This document shows positions 23,918-31,970 of a stretch of DNA of 64,000 nt, piece after piece. This DNA is from Clostridiales bacterium FE2011. GTDB lineage: Bacteria; Bacillota; Clostridia; Christensenellales; Aristaeellaceae. Both the position numbers and the translations under genes were made by a program. Location: the NCBI GenBank assembly GCA_017569305.1, contig CP069418.1:1364001-1428000 (forward strand), read 5' to 3'. The notes beneath the pieces were generated by a model, which saw nothing but the letters and a program-made list of their open reading frames with translations, was not told where the DNA came from and ran no database searches. Every line of letters begins with the position of its first letter. Position 1 is the first letter of the stretch.

Positions 23918-24517
23918 TCAGTCCGGTTGCTGACCATCATGCGCTTTCCATGCGCATTCTGTCAGCTGCATATCGCTGAATACTGCTGTGAATGATGAGT
24001 CTTCAGGAGAACAAGCATAAATCCCAAATCGGATTTTGCCACTTCCTTCAGCCATGTGACAGATTCTCATCTGTTTCCATGTACTGCCATCTTCTGAACA
24101 CTCTATACAGTAATCATCCTCCCTGCGGCTGAAACGATACCACATTGATTTCACATCAGCCGGGATTTCTGTAGTGGCCCAGTCGGAGTATCCATGGTTC
24201 GTCACAACACTTCCCAGATGCTGAAATACCGCGTTCTCATACTCAATGGAACCCTTCATCCAGTTTTCACTGTCCAGGTACATAACAATCCCGCACTGAT
24301 CGAAACGGAGGTGGCTTTCTTCAAAGCTGGTTTTCACAACAAAACTGAAGTATTGCTCATCCGTCTCCATCTGAAATACCGGGGCATTGTCATTTCTAAA
24401 ATGATAATATGTACGCTGCCAGAGATCAGTATGCGGCAGAGTTGTAACCTGAATGATCCCATTCTGAATAACACAGGCTTTCGGTTCTCTTGTCCAATGA
24501 AATAAATTCAGATCCAT
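23918..24517 (-). CDS. DUF1349 family protein (concanavalin A-like fold)
   Basis: 199 residues matching the DUF1349 family, jelly-roll proteins sometimes annotated as regulation of enolase 1: DLWQRTYYHFRNDNAPVFQM, FDQCGIVMYLDSENWMKGSI and GSGKIRFGIYACSPED are characteristic stretches. Likely cytoplasmic, with carbohydrate-binding-like topology, function not established. The ATG lies behind AGGAGGAATACG; a longer frame to 24661 only reads through the dispersed repeat upstream. It stands alone, divergent in layout from its neighbours. Confidence 0.8.
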   Translation of the reverse strand: MDLNLFHWTREPKACVIQNGIIQVTTLPHTDLWQRTYYHFRNDNAPVFQMETDEQYFSFVVKTSFEESHLRFDQCGIVMYLDSENWMKGSIEYENAVFQHLGSVVTNHGYSDWATTEIPADVKSMWYRFSRREDDYCIECSEDGSTWKQMRICHMAEGSGKIRFGIYACSPEDSSFTAVFSDMQLTECAWKAHDGQQPD

Positions 24518-24565
24518 CGTATTCCTCCTATTGCGGGGCTGATCCCTTATCTCGCCATAGCCGAC

Positions 24566-24687
24566 AATTTCAAAAGATATTTTGGCAAGCCCATACTGGT
24601 TACCGATCCCAATTTTAACATATCCTCTGGATTTTTGGCAGAAAGTTTTCGCCGCTGGCATTCATCAACAGAAGAACGCCAGCGGCG
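24566..24687. repeat. about 120-bp dispersed repeat, copy 3 (most complete)
   Basis: Longest copy of the repeat also at 11114-11217 and 15968-16058. It ends in a strong hairpin, CGCCGCTGGC paired with GCCAGCGGCG around an 18-base loop. It lies just upstream of the DUF1349 gene and may act as a terminator for transcripts entering from the right. Confidence 0.7.
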
Positions 24688-24728
24688 GAAATTACGTCGG
24701 CGGGCGGGGAGACAGTGACCTTCGGTCA

Positions 24729-24748
24729 AATGCAGAATGCAGAATAAT
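24729..24748. repeat. AT-rich tract family, copy 1
   Basis: AATGCAGAATGCAGAATAAT preceded by the small hairpin TGACC-TTC-GGTCA. The same hairpin-plus-tract design recurs at 31658-31705 and 39297-39343. Confidence 0.5.
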
Positions 24749-24795
24749 CCGCTGCGGCGGGAACATGATGACAATTTGACGTGATGGTGTTCCGA

Positions 24796-26157
24796 TCAGC
24801 CTTTGGGTTCTTCATCGTCGTTTTCCGTTTCCATCGCCATGCCGTAGGCGAAGAGGCGCCGGAGATCAGTCCAGGCCATGTTGCGGGTCTGGCCGCCCAT
24901 GACGGCGGCGATGAGGGTTATGCCGTTTTCCTGGTAGGCGCCCACATAGCAGAAACCGGCGGTGGAGGTATAGCCGCTTTTCACACCAGCCGCATGGGAA
25001 ATATAGTATGGGGACAGGGGATTGAAGATTTCCCATTTCACGTTGACCGGAAGTTCTCCCCTTCTCTCCGTGGCGGGCAGGGTGTATTTCAGGCAGGTTA
25101 CAATTTCACGGAACAGGGGCTGCGTCAGGCCGTTGCGGGCCGCGGTTACCAGGTCCCTGGCGGTGGTATAGTGTCCCTCCGCCGTATAGCCGTGGGCATT
25201 CACAAAGTGGGAATGTTCCATTCCCAGCTTCTTTGCCGTTTGATTCATTTCTTCCGCAAAAGCTTCCACGCTGCCGGAGCAAAGCACAGCCACCGCGTTT
25301 GCCGCGTCATTGCCGGAGCGGATCATCATGCCATAGAGCAGGTCCCGCATCACCATGGTTTCCCCCGGCGTGACCGGCACAAGGGTGCTGTCCTGCGGGA
25401 CATCCTTCGCTTCCTCCGGGATCACAACGGCTTTGTCCGGATCACACAGGGACAGGGCCGTCAGCAGCGTCATGATTTTTGTTGTGCTGGCGGGCTCCGC
25501 CGGTTCATCCGCCGCCTTTTCCAGCAGCACTTCCCCGGTGGAGGCGTTGATCAGGCAGACTTTTTCAGCATAAAGGTACGCGCCTGAAAGCTTTTCAGGA
25601 TGTGCTTCGTCAAAGCACAGCGGCGCCTCAAAGCCATAGCCCTTCAGGTCTCCCGTCAGGAGCAGGTATTCCTGCTCCGAAATCTTTCCGTCCGGCCGGA
25701 TCTTCTCCGGCTCCCGCTTGGCCATATACTCTTCAAAGGCCTTCATTGCGGTTTCCGTGTTGCCGCCGTACTGTCCGTCCGCCTTGTCCTTCAGCAGGTT
25801 CAGGCCGATCAGCGTCTGCTGGGCTTCCTTGACCCGGCTGCCCCAGCTGCCTTTGACCAGCGTCTTCAGGAGAGCAGTGTTTTCTTCCTTCATGATCTGT
25901 TCCACCGTCTTTGCGTCGGGAATGCCGGTGGGCTGAACAGCGATGCCCTCATCCGCCAGCAGCTTCTGGGCCAGGGCAATGGCTGCGGAAGTCTTCTTGC
26001 CGATGATCCCGTCCGCCTTGCCGATCTCATATCCCAGGCTGATCAGGCGCGCCTGCAGGGCGGCAATATCCGTTCCCTCCGCCCGGGCCGGCCCGAAGGG
26101 CAGCAGCAAACAGGCAGCCAGCGCCGCGCATATGATTCTCCGGAACGGTACTTTCAT
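24796..26157 (-). CDS. D-alanyl-D-alanine carboxypeptidase with peptidoglycan-binding repeats
   Basis: 453 residues, exported by a signal peptide cut near ARAEG. Two peptidoglycan-binding-1-like repeats come first (ALQARLISLGYEIGKADGII and VKEAQQTLIGLNLLKDKADG), then a peptidase S11 domain from about residue 205. Its active-site motifs are STTK in EPASTTKIMTLL, SGN in MIRSGNDAANA and KSG in GVKSGYTSTAG. The enzyme trims the terminal D-Ala from wall pentapeptides. PG-binding repeats at the N-terminus with S11 are less usual than a C-terminal anchor. The ATG lies nine bases after CAGGAGGCG; the frame from 26178 is not supported. Confidence 0.92.
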   Translation of the reverse strand: MKVPFRRIICAALAACLLLPFGPARAEGTDIAALQARLISLGYEIGKADGIIGKKTSAAIALAQKLLADEGIAVQPTGIPDAKTVEQIMKEENTALLKTLVKGSWGSRVKEAQQTLIGLNLLKDKADGQYGGNTETAMKAFEEYMAKREPEKIRPDGKISEQEYLLLTGDLKGYGFEAPLCFDEAHPEKLSGAYLYAEKVCLINASTGEVLLEKAADEPAEPASTTKIMTLLTALSLCDPDKAVVIPEEAKDVPQDSTLVPVTPGETMVMRDLLYGMMIRSGNDAANAVAVLCSGSVEAFAEEMNQTAKKLGMEHSHFVNAHGYTAEGHYTTARDLVTAARNGLTQPLFREIVTCLKYTLPATERRGELPVNVKWEIFNPLSPYYISHAAGVKSGYTSTAGFCYVGAYQENGITLIAAVMGGQTRNMAWTDLRRLFAYGMAMETENDDEEPKG

Positions 26158-26347
26158 CCTGTTCGCCTCCTGTTTCATGCCTGCCCCGGGATCGGGGGTT
26201 GATCGTCACCTGACAATATAACGAAGGAGGCAGGCAGATTGTTTCACAAAACCCGGCAGGCGCCTTCTCCTGTTTTTTCAGGGGGTATTGACCTGGCCGC
26301 AAGGGCCGGGTTTATCCTTTGCCCGAAAACCGAAAGGAGGACGGATT

Positions 26348-27214
26348 ATGAAGGATCTGAGCCTGTTGACATGGAAGGAAATCAAGGAGCTGGACAAGGA
26401 CAAAAGCATAGTCTCCGTTGTGCTGGCACCGATAGAGGAACACGGGTGGCATCTGCCCCTGGCCACCGACCTGTTGGAGGGGGAACACTGGAGCCGGGGC
26501 GCCCTGGCCCGGGCGGAGGAGGAACTGGACGCCGGATGCTTTTACCTGCCGGCCTTTCCCGTGGCCGCCGCATCCGTGAACGAATTCTACGGCTCCATTC
26601 ATTTTTCCATGAGGACAACCTGTACCGTTGCCCGGGAAATCCTGGAAAGTTTATGCTGCATGGGATTTAAGCACATCGTTGTCATCGCTTCCCACGCGGA
26701 TCCCCAGCACCAGATTGCCGTTGAGAAAGCCGTCCGGAAGGTGAACCGGAAATACGGCGTCCGGGCGATTGCCCCCATGGGACCGATCTTTATGGGGACG
26801 GGTGTGGAAGAAGAGAAAGAACTGAAAAGTTTCCAGGATAAGCACCCGGATGACTACCATGCGGGATGGGTGGAAACCTCCAGCCTGCTGGATATGGATC
26901 CGGCCCTGGTCCGGGAGGGATATCGGGACCTGCCGGATACCCGGATCACGGACAGGGATATGATCTTCCGGAAAAAACAGCTGAGAGCCATGGGAGCATA
27001 CGGGCATATGGGCTCTCCCCGGCACGCCTCCCCGGAACTGGGACAGATGCTGAACGAGAATTGTGTTGCCTCCCTCTGTGACGCGGTAGTAAAATTTTAC
27101 CGCAGAAGCGGCTATGAGCCGTATGCGCGTTACACATTATACAGGATTCTCCCGCTCCATCTCGGATTTCTCAGGAAAGTCCGGAGAGCGAAAAACAGAA
27201 AGGAGAAAGACTGA
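26348..27214 (+). CDS. creatininase family amidohydrolase
   Basis: 288 residues. The N-terminal LTWKEIKELDKDKSIVSVVL leads into the metal site PIEEHGWHLPLATDLLEGE with its Glu, His and Asp, and FYGSIHFSMRTT, VIASHADPQHQIAV and HAGWVETSSLLDMDP follow as in the creatininase/MftE family. These Zn or Mn hydrolases open cyclic amides such as creatinine or act in cofactor peptide maturation; no mycofactocin gene is nearby, so the substrate is open. The ATG follows GAAAGGAGGACGGATT. The stop shares one base with the MerR gene start (TGATG), so the two are translationally coupled. Confidence 0.88.
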   Translation: MKDLSLLTWKEIKELDKDKSIVSVVLAPIEEHGWHLPLATDLLEGEHWSRGALARAEEELDAGCFYLPAFPVAAASVNEFYGSIHFSMRTTCTVAREILESLCCMGFKHIVVIASHADPQHQIAVEKAVRKVNRKYGVRAIAPMGPIFMGTGVEEEKELKSFQDKHPDDYHAGWVETSSLLDMDPALVREGYRDLPDTRITDRDMIFRKKQLRAMGAYGHMGSPRHASPELGQMLNENCVASLCDAVVKFYRRSGYEPYARYTLYRILPLHLGFLRKVRRAKNRKEKD

Positions 27215-27948
27215 TGTATACCAGGGGTCAGTTTGCCGTGATCGGAAAAGTGGGACGGAAAGCCCTGCGCCTTTATCACGAGGAAGGGCTGCTTGTTCCG
27301 GCCTGTATCAACGAAGAAAACGGTTATCACTATTATGAGGAAGGGCAGCTCGCCGTACTGGAAAAGATCCGGAGGCTGAGACAGATCGGCTTGTCCCTCT
27401 TTGAAATCCGGCAGGTGCTGGAAGGAAAAGCAGATGAGAAAGAAGCGGTCCGGAGCCGAATCACGGAAATGGACGAACAGCTCCAGGCTGTAAAGGAGCT
27501 TGCCGCCGGCAGGGAGCAGGAAGAGGAGGCCGCCCGGGACGCCCTTCCGGACATCCGGCCGTTTGAATGCAAAACCTGCCTGTATATTGATGAAAATGTG
27601 GAGAAAGAAGACCTGGGGGTATCGGTGGGCAGACTGTATGAACAGGCGGCGCGGGAGGGACTTTCCGCCCAGGGAAGCCATTTTGTCCTCTATGAAAACC
27701 TGAACAGTGAAGAAGGGTTTTCCATGCGGACCTGCCTGCCGGTTTCCGGCGGCGGCAACGGGAATGTGATCTGTGTATCTGAAGCGAAATGCCTGCATCT
27801 GCATTTCACCGGGGGTTTTTCGAAGATCGGAAAGGCGCACGAAATCATCCACCGGTATGCGGAGGGAAACAAAACGGAGTTATCCGGCAGAGCTTACGAA
27901 GTATACAACAAGGATCTTTCGGCGGACGTGTATTATCCCGTGATATAA
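27214..27948 (+). CDS. MerR family regulator with GyrI-like effector domain
   Basis: 244 residues. The MerR winged helix is at the N-terminus: RGQFAVIGKVGRKALRLYHE and NGYHYYEEGQLAVLEKIRRL, then a helix through residue 105 for dimerisation, and a C-terminal GyrI/BmrR-like small-molecule domain (CLHLHFTGGFSKIGKAHEII, VYNKDLSADVYYPV). The residue order ARG/RYY with the degenerate start is normal for drug-sensing members. Coupled to the creatininase gene, so it may regulate that enzyme or an unseen transporter. A terminator follows the stop. Confidence 0.85.
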   Translation: MYTRGQFAVIGKVGRKALRLYHEEGLLVPACINEENGYHYYEEGQLAVLEKIRRLRQIGLSLFEIRQVLEGKADEKEAVRSRITEMDEQLQAVKELAAGREQEEEAARDALPDIRPFECKTCLYIDENVEKEDLGVSVGRLYEQAAREGLSAQGSHFVLYENLNSEEGFSMRTCLPVSGGGNGNVICVSEAKCLHLHFTGGFSKIGKAHEIIHRYAEGNKTELSGRAYEVYNKDLSADVYYPVI

Positions 27949-27960
27949 ATGAAACTGAAA

Positions 27961-27998
27961 CCGCCCTGTGAAGCGAATGTTCACAGGGCGGATGTTTT
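27961..27998. terminator. bidirectional terminator between convergent genes
   Basis: CCGCCCTGTGAA pairs perfectly with TTCACAGGGCGG across seven bases, with ATGTTTTT to the right and A-rich bases to the left. It serves the MerR gene and the convergent fusion gene. Confidence 0.85.
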
Positions 27999-28017
27999 TC
28001 TCTCAGGCCGGGTTGTT

Positions 28018-29361
28018 TTACTGAAACTCCAGGACGGCGCAGACGGTACCGTTTGCCAGGATGGCCACGGTGGAAACCCCGTTCTCCTCGGTATACTGCG
28101 CGGTCACGTCATCCTGCGGGGTAACGGCTTTGGAATACAGAACGCGGATCTGTTCAAACTGTTTCCGCAGGATTGCCTCCGGCAGCGCCTCCCGGGCCAG
28201 ATCCAGGTAGCGGGTGTTATGCACATGGCCGTTATAGTCAATATCGCTGCGGCGCAGGGAAAGGGCGCAGGTGCTCTGCGGGACTTCCGGCGCCCGGAGC
28301 CGGCCGGGTTTATCGTCAAACACGGTCTGCTCCCGCGGCTGGTAGGCCTGGAACAGTTCCTCCGTAATCCGGGTCAGGCGGCCCTTTGCCGTATCCAGGA
28401 GCACAAAGGCGGCCTCCGCCCGGAGCAGTTCATTCCCTTCATCGTCATTGACAATAAAGTCCCGGTAAATCATCGCCGCGGGGGCTTTGCCCCGGGCCCA
28501 GGTGTTGATATGCAGCGTTTCATTGCTCCGGGGCCTCCGGGTAATCCGGACCCGCCACTCGGACAGGATCCAGACGATCCCCGCCCGGCTGCCCGCGATC
28601 ACGCTGTCGTTGGCGTAATCCGAGTGATGGCTTCCCGCGGATTCCAGCACCTGGAAAAGCGCTTCATCCCGTAGATTGCCGTATTGATCAAAATCGTTGA
28701 GACGGAGTTTTGTCTCCTCCTGCCAGATCATACCCTGCTCCTCCCTGATATCCATCGCGTAACTCCAGCTGCCCATGGTTTTGCCGTGGTAGCTGTAGCT
28801 TTCCTCCCGGAAAAGCCAGAAGCCGTTCTTTTCATAGAAATGCCGGTTATCCTCAGAGTTGGTGAACAGCACCAGGCGCTTTCCGCCCCGGGACCGGACG
28901 CGGGGCACCAGGCATTCCCGCAGCATCCGGGAGCCGATCCCCTGCCCTTCCTGATCCGCATCCACGGTAAGGGAGCTCAGGTACCAGGCATTCTTCTCCG
29001 CGTGGCAGGGTTTCATGGCCGCGGCATTCATATCGTCCCAGTCGGAAACCCGGCGGATTCCGCCGGCCAGGAACACCTTTCCGTAGCCCGCCCGCATATA
29101 CTGCCAGGCAGAAGGTTTTACCCACTCCGGCGGGCAAAGCAGCGCCACGGCGCACAGGGTATCCCCGTCCCAGGCGCCCCAGATGTCCGTCTGACCGAAG
29201 CACAGGCGGAACTCAATCTCCAGCATCTTTTCCAGGAACCGCTTCCGGCGGTTTGCATCCGGAAAATAGTTGGCAAAGTATTCATAATCCATGAAGCTGC
29301 GGGCCGCCAGCGCGGTACAGGCCGGAATGTCCTCCCGGCGGATCTGCTCATAGCGTATCAT
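28018..29361 (-). CDS. fusion: GNAT acetyltransferase + acyl-ACP thioesterase
   Basis: 447 residues with two enzymes in one chain. Residues 1 to about 215 are a GNAT acetyltransferase, with SSLTVDADQEGQGIGSRML as the acetyl-CoA loop. Residues about 222-447 form an acyl-ACP thioesterase with paired hot-dog folds: LNDFDQYGNLRDEALFQVLE opens the first and DIDYNGHVHNTRYLDLARE in the second supplies the Asn and His of the active-site region. Acyl-ACP thioesterases release fatty acids; the acetyltransferase partner is unexplained. The ATG follows GGGAGGCAGCACAGC. The divergent TetR gene and the palindrome between them suggest repression. A read-through assembly error is unlikely since the frame is continuous. 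Confidence 0.85.
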   Translation of the reverse strand: MIRYEQIRREDIPACTALAARSFMDYEYFANYFPDANRRKRFLEKMLEIEFRLCFGQTDIWGAWDGDTLCAVALLCPPEWVKPSAWQYMRAGYGKVFLAGGIRRVSDWDDMNAAAMKPCHAEKNAWYLSSLTVDADQEGQGIGSRMLRECLVPRVRSRGGKRLVLFTNSEDNRHFYEKNGFWLFREESYSYHGKTMGSWSYAMDIREEQGMIWQEETKLRLNDFDQYGNLRDEALFQVLESAGSHHSDYANDSVIAGSRAGIVWILSEWRVRITRRPRSNETLHINTWARGKAPAAMIYRDFIVNDDEGNELLRAEAAFVLLDTAKGRLTRITEELFQAYQPREQTVFDDKPGRLRAPEVPQSTCALSLRRSDIDYNGHVHNTRYLDLAREALPEAILRKQFEQIRVLYSKAVTPQDDVTAQYTEENGVSTVAILANGTVCAVLEFQ

Positions 29362-29408
29362 GCTGTGCTGCCTCCCTTCCCGCAGTGTGCTTGCATCTTT
29401 TCGCAAAA

Positions 29409-29428
29409 CATGTTACAACCGTAACATG
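29409..29428. promoter_or_regulatory. 20-bp palindrome, candidate TetR operator
   Basis: CATGTTACAACCGTAACATG is a perfect inverted repeat with a four-base centre in the 127-base divergent region. A half-site-like TTGTAACATGG recurs at the TetR gene start. Size and symmetry fit a TetR-dimer operator controlling both genes. Confidence 0.65.
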
Positions 29429-29488
29429 ATGGTCATCCCGCGTCAAGGCACGGCCGCGGAATTGTGACAAAGGAGGATGGTTTGTAAC

Positions 29489-29992
29489 ATGGAACCGAAG
29501 AGAGACGGGCGGGTTTCAGATTACATCCTTGAGGCGCTGCTGATCCTGATCCGGAAAAAGGAATGGCAGGATATTTCCGTTACCGAAATCTGTGAGAAGG
29601 CCGGCGTCACCCGGATGTCCTTTTACCGCAGCTTTACCGGCAAGGAGGATGTGCTCCGGAAGTGGATCGGCAAGGTGACGGATCAGTTCATGGCTGAATC
29701 CGGGATCGACTTCCTCCGGGACAGCCGGGAGGATTACCTGATGAAGCTGTTCCGCCATGTGACCGAATACAAGGAACGGCTGCAGGTGATTTACCGGGCC
29801 GGGCTGATCCATTTTGTGCAGGAAGAGTTTGACCGGGTGATGCTGGCCCACTATGAAGGCAGATACACCGACTACCAGACCTCTTTTATCTCCGGCGGGG
29901 TCTATAACGTGTTCCTGCTGTGGCTTAAAAAAGGCTGTATCGAAACCCCGGAGCAGATGGCGCACATGGTGGGCACGTTCCAGCAGCACTGA
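29489..29992 (+). CDS. TetR/AcrR family transcriptional regulator
   Basis: 167 residues. The N-terminal helix-turn-helix is clear in ISVTEICEKAGVTRMSFYRS, preceded by YILEALLILIRKKEWQD and followed by FTGKEDVLRKWI; the remaining 110 residues are helical and would form the ligand pocket. Slightly short for TetR but complete. The ATG sits 12 bases after AGGAGG; an ATG directly on that site (29477) is unlikely. Divergent from the acetyltransferase-thioesterase gene, which is its probable target along with itself. The ligand could be an acyl compound, an inference from the target only. Confidence 0.85.
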   Translation: MEPKRDGRVSDYILEALLILIRKKEWQDISVTEICEKAGVTRMSFYRSFTGKEDVLRKWIGKVTDQFMAESGIDFLRDSREDYLMKLFRHVTEYKERLQVIYRAGLIHFVQEEFDRVMLAHYEGRYTDYQTSFISGGVYNVFLLWLKKGCIETPEQMAHMVGTFQQH

Positions 29993-30012
29993 CGGGGCGA
30001 AGCGTAAAAAAG

Positions 30013-30044
30013 ACTCCGTTGCGCAGATGCGCAGCGGAGTTTTG
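30013..30044 (+). terminator. terminator after the TetR gene
   Basis: ACTCCGTTGCGC pairs with GCGCAGCGGAGT with one G-T pair, followed by TTTTG, about 20 bases after the stop. Confidence 0.75.
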
Positions 30045-30093
30045 ATTGGGTTCAGGATCCTTCGTCAACGTTAATGCGACGCAGTCCCGAAAA

Positions 30094-30162
30094 GGAGACA
30101 GAGAACCGTCCCCTGTCTCCCCGTACCGCAAATGGAACGATAGGGACAGTCCCTATCGTTCC
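30094..30162. repeat. two adjacent palindromic repeats of the GGGACAG-type
   Basis: An imperfect 27-mer beginning GGAGACAGAGAACCG and ending CCTGTCTCC (30094-30120) stands 13 bases before a near-perfect 29-mer, GGAACGATAGGGACAG with mirror half (30134-30162). Both resemble the dispersed palindromes elsewhere in the window but are separate types. Confidence 0.65.
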
Positions 30163-30253
30163 ACCCTCTCAAGCAACGCTTGATTGACTTCAAAACCGAA
30201 ACAATTTAGGATAAAGGCGCCGGCAGAAAGCAAACGAAACGGAGGACCCCCTC

Positions 30254-31057
30254 ATGTTTAATATCAACGATGTTTCCCGCATGCTCCGGGAAGCACGCAT
30301 TCAAAAGAATCTGACGCAGAACGCCCTGGCGGATCAGATGGGCGTCACCTACCAGGCGGTTTCCAACTGGGAACGCGGCACCTCCGTGCCGGACATTTCC
30401 AACCTGGCCAGGCTGTGCGAAATTCTGGAGCTGGATCTGTATAAACTGGTCGGTGCCTCACAGAGCCAGGAGCTGACAGAAGAGCTGCTGGCGAGTCCGG
30501 ACAGGCTGGACAGCGCGCCCGTTGACGCCATTGCCGCCATCGCGCCCATGCTGCCGCCCCGGGAGCTGGAGGAGCTGGTGCGGGCGAAAAAGGCGGATAT
30601 CCGTAATCTGAGTACGCTCATGCAGATCGCCCCGTTCATTGACGCGGCGCTGGCGGAGGAAATCGGCGCGGAGCTCACCCCCGCGCACATTGCGGACGTC
30701 CTCGGAATGTCTCCTTTTGTTTCACCTGAGCTGTGCGCAAAATGGGTGGAGCGGCTGGAACAGCAGGGTGATTTTGAGCTGGACACGGGCCTGTTATCCG
30801 CGCTGGGACCTTTCCTGCCGCAGGAAAGGATGGACCGGCTTTCTGAACGGGTGGTCCCGGAGGACCTGGTCATCCTCAACAGCGTCGCGCCCTTCCTTTC
30901 GCAGGACGCCCTGTGCCGCATGGCCGACCGTCTGGAGCAGATCACGCTGGAGGATTATCTCCTGGGCGTGCAGTGCCTGATGCCGTTCCTGGGCAAGGAG
31001 GAAATGGAAAAACTGCACGGAAAAATCAGGGACAGCAAAAAAGACGCCGGAGAATGA
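30254..31057 (+). CDS. XRE-type regulator with six internal repeats
   Basis: 267 residues. Residues 8-62 are a Cro/C1 helix-turn-helix (IQKNLTQNALADQMGVTYQA, VSNWERGTSVPDISNLARL). The rest, about 195 residues, is built of about six helical units of 25-40 residues that share an (A/S)PFL-x-x-E-x-L core: APMLPPRELEELV, APFIDAALAEEI, SPFVSPELCAKWV, GPFLPQERMDRLS, APFLSQDALCRMA and MPFLGKEEMEKL. Such a ladder would suit protein binding. The ATG at 30254 follows GGAGGACCCCCTC. Convergent with the small envelope-protein gene. The DNA target is unknown. Confidence 0.85.
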   Translation: MFNINDVSRMLREARIQKNLTQNALADQMGVTYQAVSNWERGTSVPDISNLARLCEILELDLYKLVGASQSQELTEELLASPDRLDSAPVDAIAAIAPMLPPRELEELVRAKKADIRNLSTLMQIAPFIDAALAEEIGAELTPAHIADVLGMSPFVSPELCAKWVERLEQQGDFELDTGLLSALGPFLPQERMDRLSERVVPEDLVILNSVAPFLSQDALCRMADRLEQITLEDYLLGVQCLMPFLGKEEMEKLHGKIRDSKKDAGE

Positions 31058-31070
31058 TCTCCGTCGTCTT
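31041..31070 (-). terminator. terminator between convergent genes
   Basis: AAGACGCCGGAGA pairs with TCTCCGTCGTCTT with one mismatch. The A-run to its left gives a T-run on the minus strand, so it ends the 31085-31504 gene; the plus-strand gene's stop lies inside the hairpin. Confidence 0.75.
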
Positions 31071-31084
31071 CTGTCCCGTACAGA

Positions 31085-31504
31085 TTATTTCCCGGGCTCG
31101 GAAATTTTGAACTCGAGGCTGCCGTTCTCAATCACCATGGTGATGGTGCCGGTCGTCTGGCCGATGTGCGCGGACAGGTTGTTGCCGCCTTCCACCGTGA
31201 AGGTGAACATCACGTCAGCGCCGTTATTCTCCAGCATGGCGGGCAGTTCAATTCCAACGGACTGGCCGTCCGGCAGGCCGCCTTCACCGGGCTTGGAGAC
31301 CACTTTGTTCTCGCTGCGGTTGTCGGACAGGACGATTTCGGTCACGTTCTTGCCGGTGTTGTTCACGACAGTGTAGGAAACTTTGCCCTTTTCATAGGCG
31401 GGTTCTTCCTTCTTCGCGCAGGAGCCGCATACGATCGCGACGGCGGCGAGTACCAGGACCAGGGCTGTAATCACAATTATTTTCTTTACATTTACTTTCT
31501 TCAT
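31085..31504 (-). CDS. small membrane-anchored envelope protein, unknown
   Basis: 139 residues. A hydrophobic N-terminal segment (IIVITALVLVLAAVAIVCGS) is followed by Cys-Ala-Lys-Lys; the bases before Cys (CGSC) fit a lipobox poorly, so it could be a lipoprotein or an anchored protein. The exported part is beta-rich (GKVSYTVVNNTGKNVTEIVL, MFTFTVEGGNNLSAHIGQTT) and resembles small immunoglobulin-like domains. No known family was recognised. The ATG lies eight bases after GAAGAGGA. Its 5' side opens on the repeat-rich gap before the M16 protease gene. Confidence 0.65.
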   Translation of the reverse strand: MKKVNVKKIIVITALVLVLAAVAIVCGSCAKKEEPAYEKGKVSYTVVNNTGKNVTEIVLSDNRSENKVVSKPGEGGLPDGQSVGIELPAMLENNGADVMFTFTVEGGNNLSAHIGQTTGTITMVIENGSLEFKISEPGK

Positions 31505-31970
31505 AATGGGTTCCTCTTCTCTCAAAAGCTGCACTGCTTTTCTTGCATCGTGCTTATTTCATTTACGCTATTTGGTACGAAGCTCCGGTTAGGGATGGCA
31601 GCAGATTTATAAAAAATATCCGCCGCGGCGGATATTCAGGCAGGCGGGAGAAGGTGGTGGCATCGCAACGCAATGCCAAATGAAGAATTAAGAATGCAGA
31701 ATAATACCGCAGGAACCGTCCCACCGGTATCGTTCGAGCCTGATCACTATGTGCGCAAAGCTACATACAAGTTGCAAATATTGCTCTGTTATATTACACT
31801 GTTCATAGTTTCTGAATAGAGGAGGGTTCATTTCCGGCCGGATCCATTCCGGTGTTTTGAGCTGGGATCCGGACAATGAACCGTTTGTTTTCCGCGCAGC
31901 AAGAGCGTTCCCGCTCTTCTGACTGTTCCGCGTCCCGGAGCAGTATACACACTATAACGGAGGGAAGAAA
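31505..31970. other. 466-base gap with palindromes, no gene
   Basis: It contains a 22-bp perfect palindrome centred on CGCCGCGGCG (31615-31636), the hairpin GGCAT/ATGCC followed by an AT-rich tract (31658-31705), and a degenerate repeat ACCGCAGGAACCGTCCCACC with ends ATACC/GGTAT. The protease gene's promoter should lie in 31900-31960. No RNA gene was recognised. Confidence 0.5.
31658..31705. repeat. AT-rich tract family, copy 2
   Basis: Hairpin GGCAT-N9-ATGCC followed by AAATGAAGAATTAAGAATGC and AGAATAAT. It shares layout and bases with 24729-24748 and 39297-39343. Confidence 0.5.
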
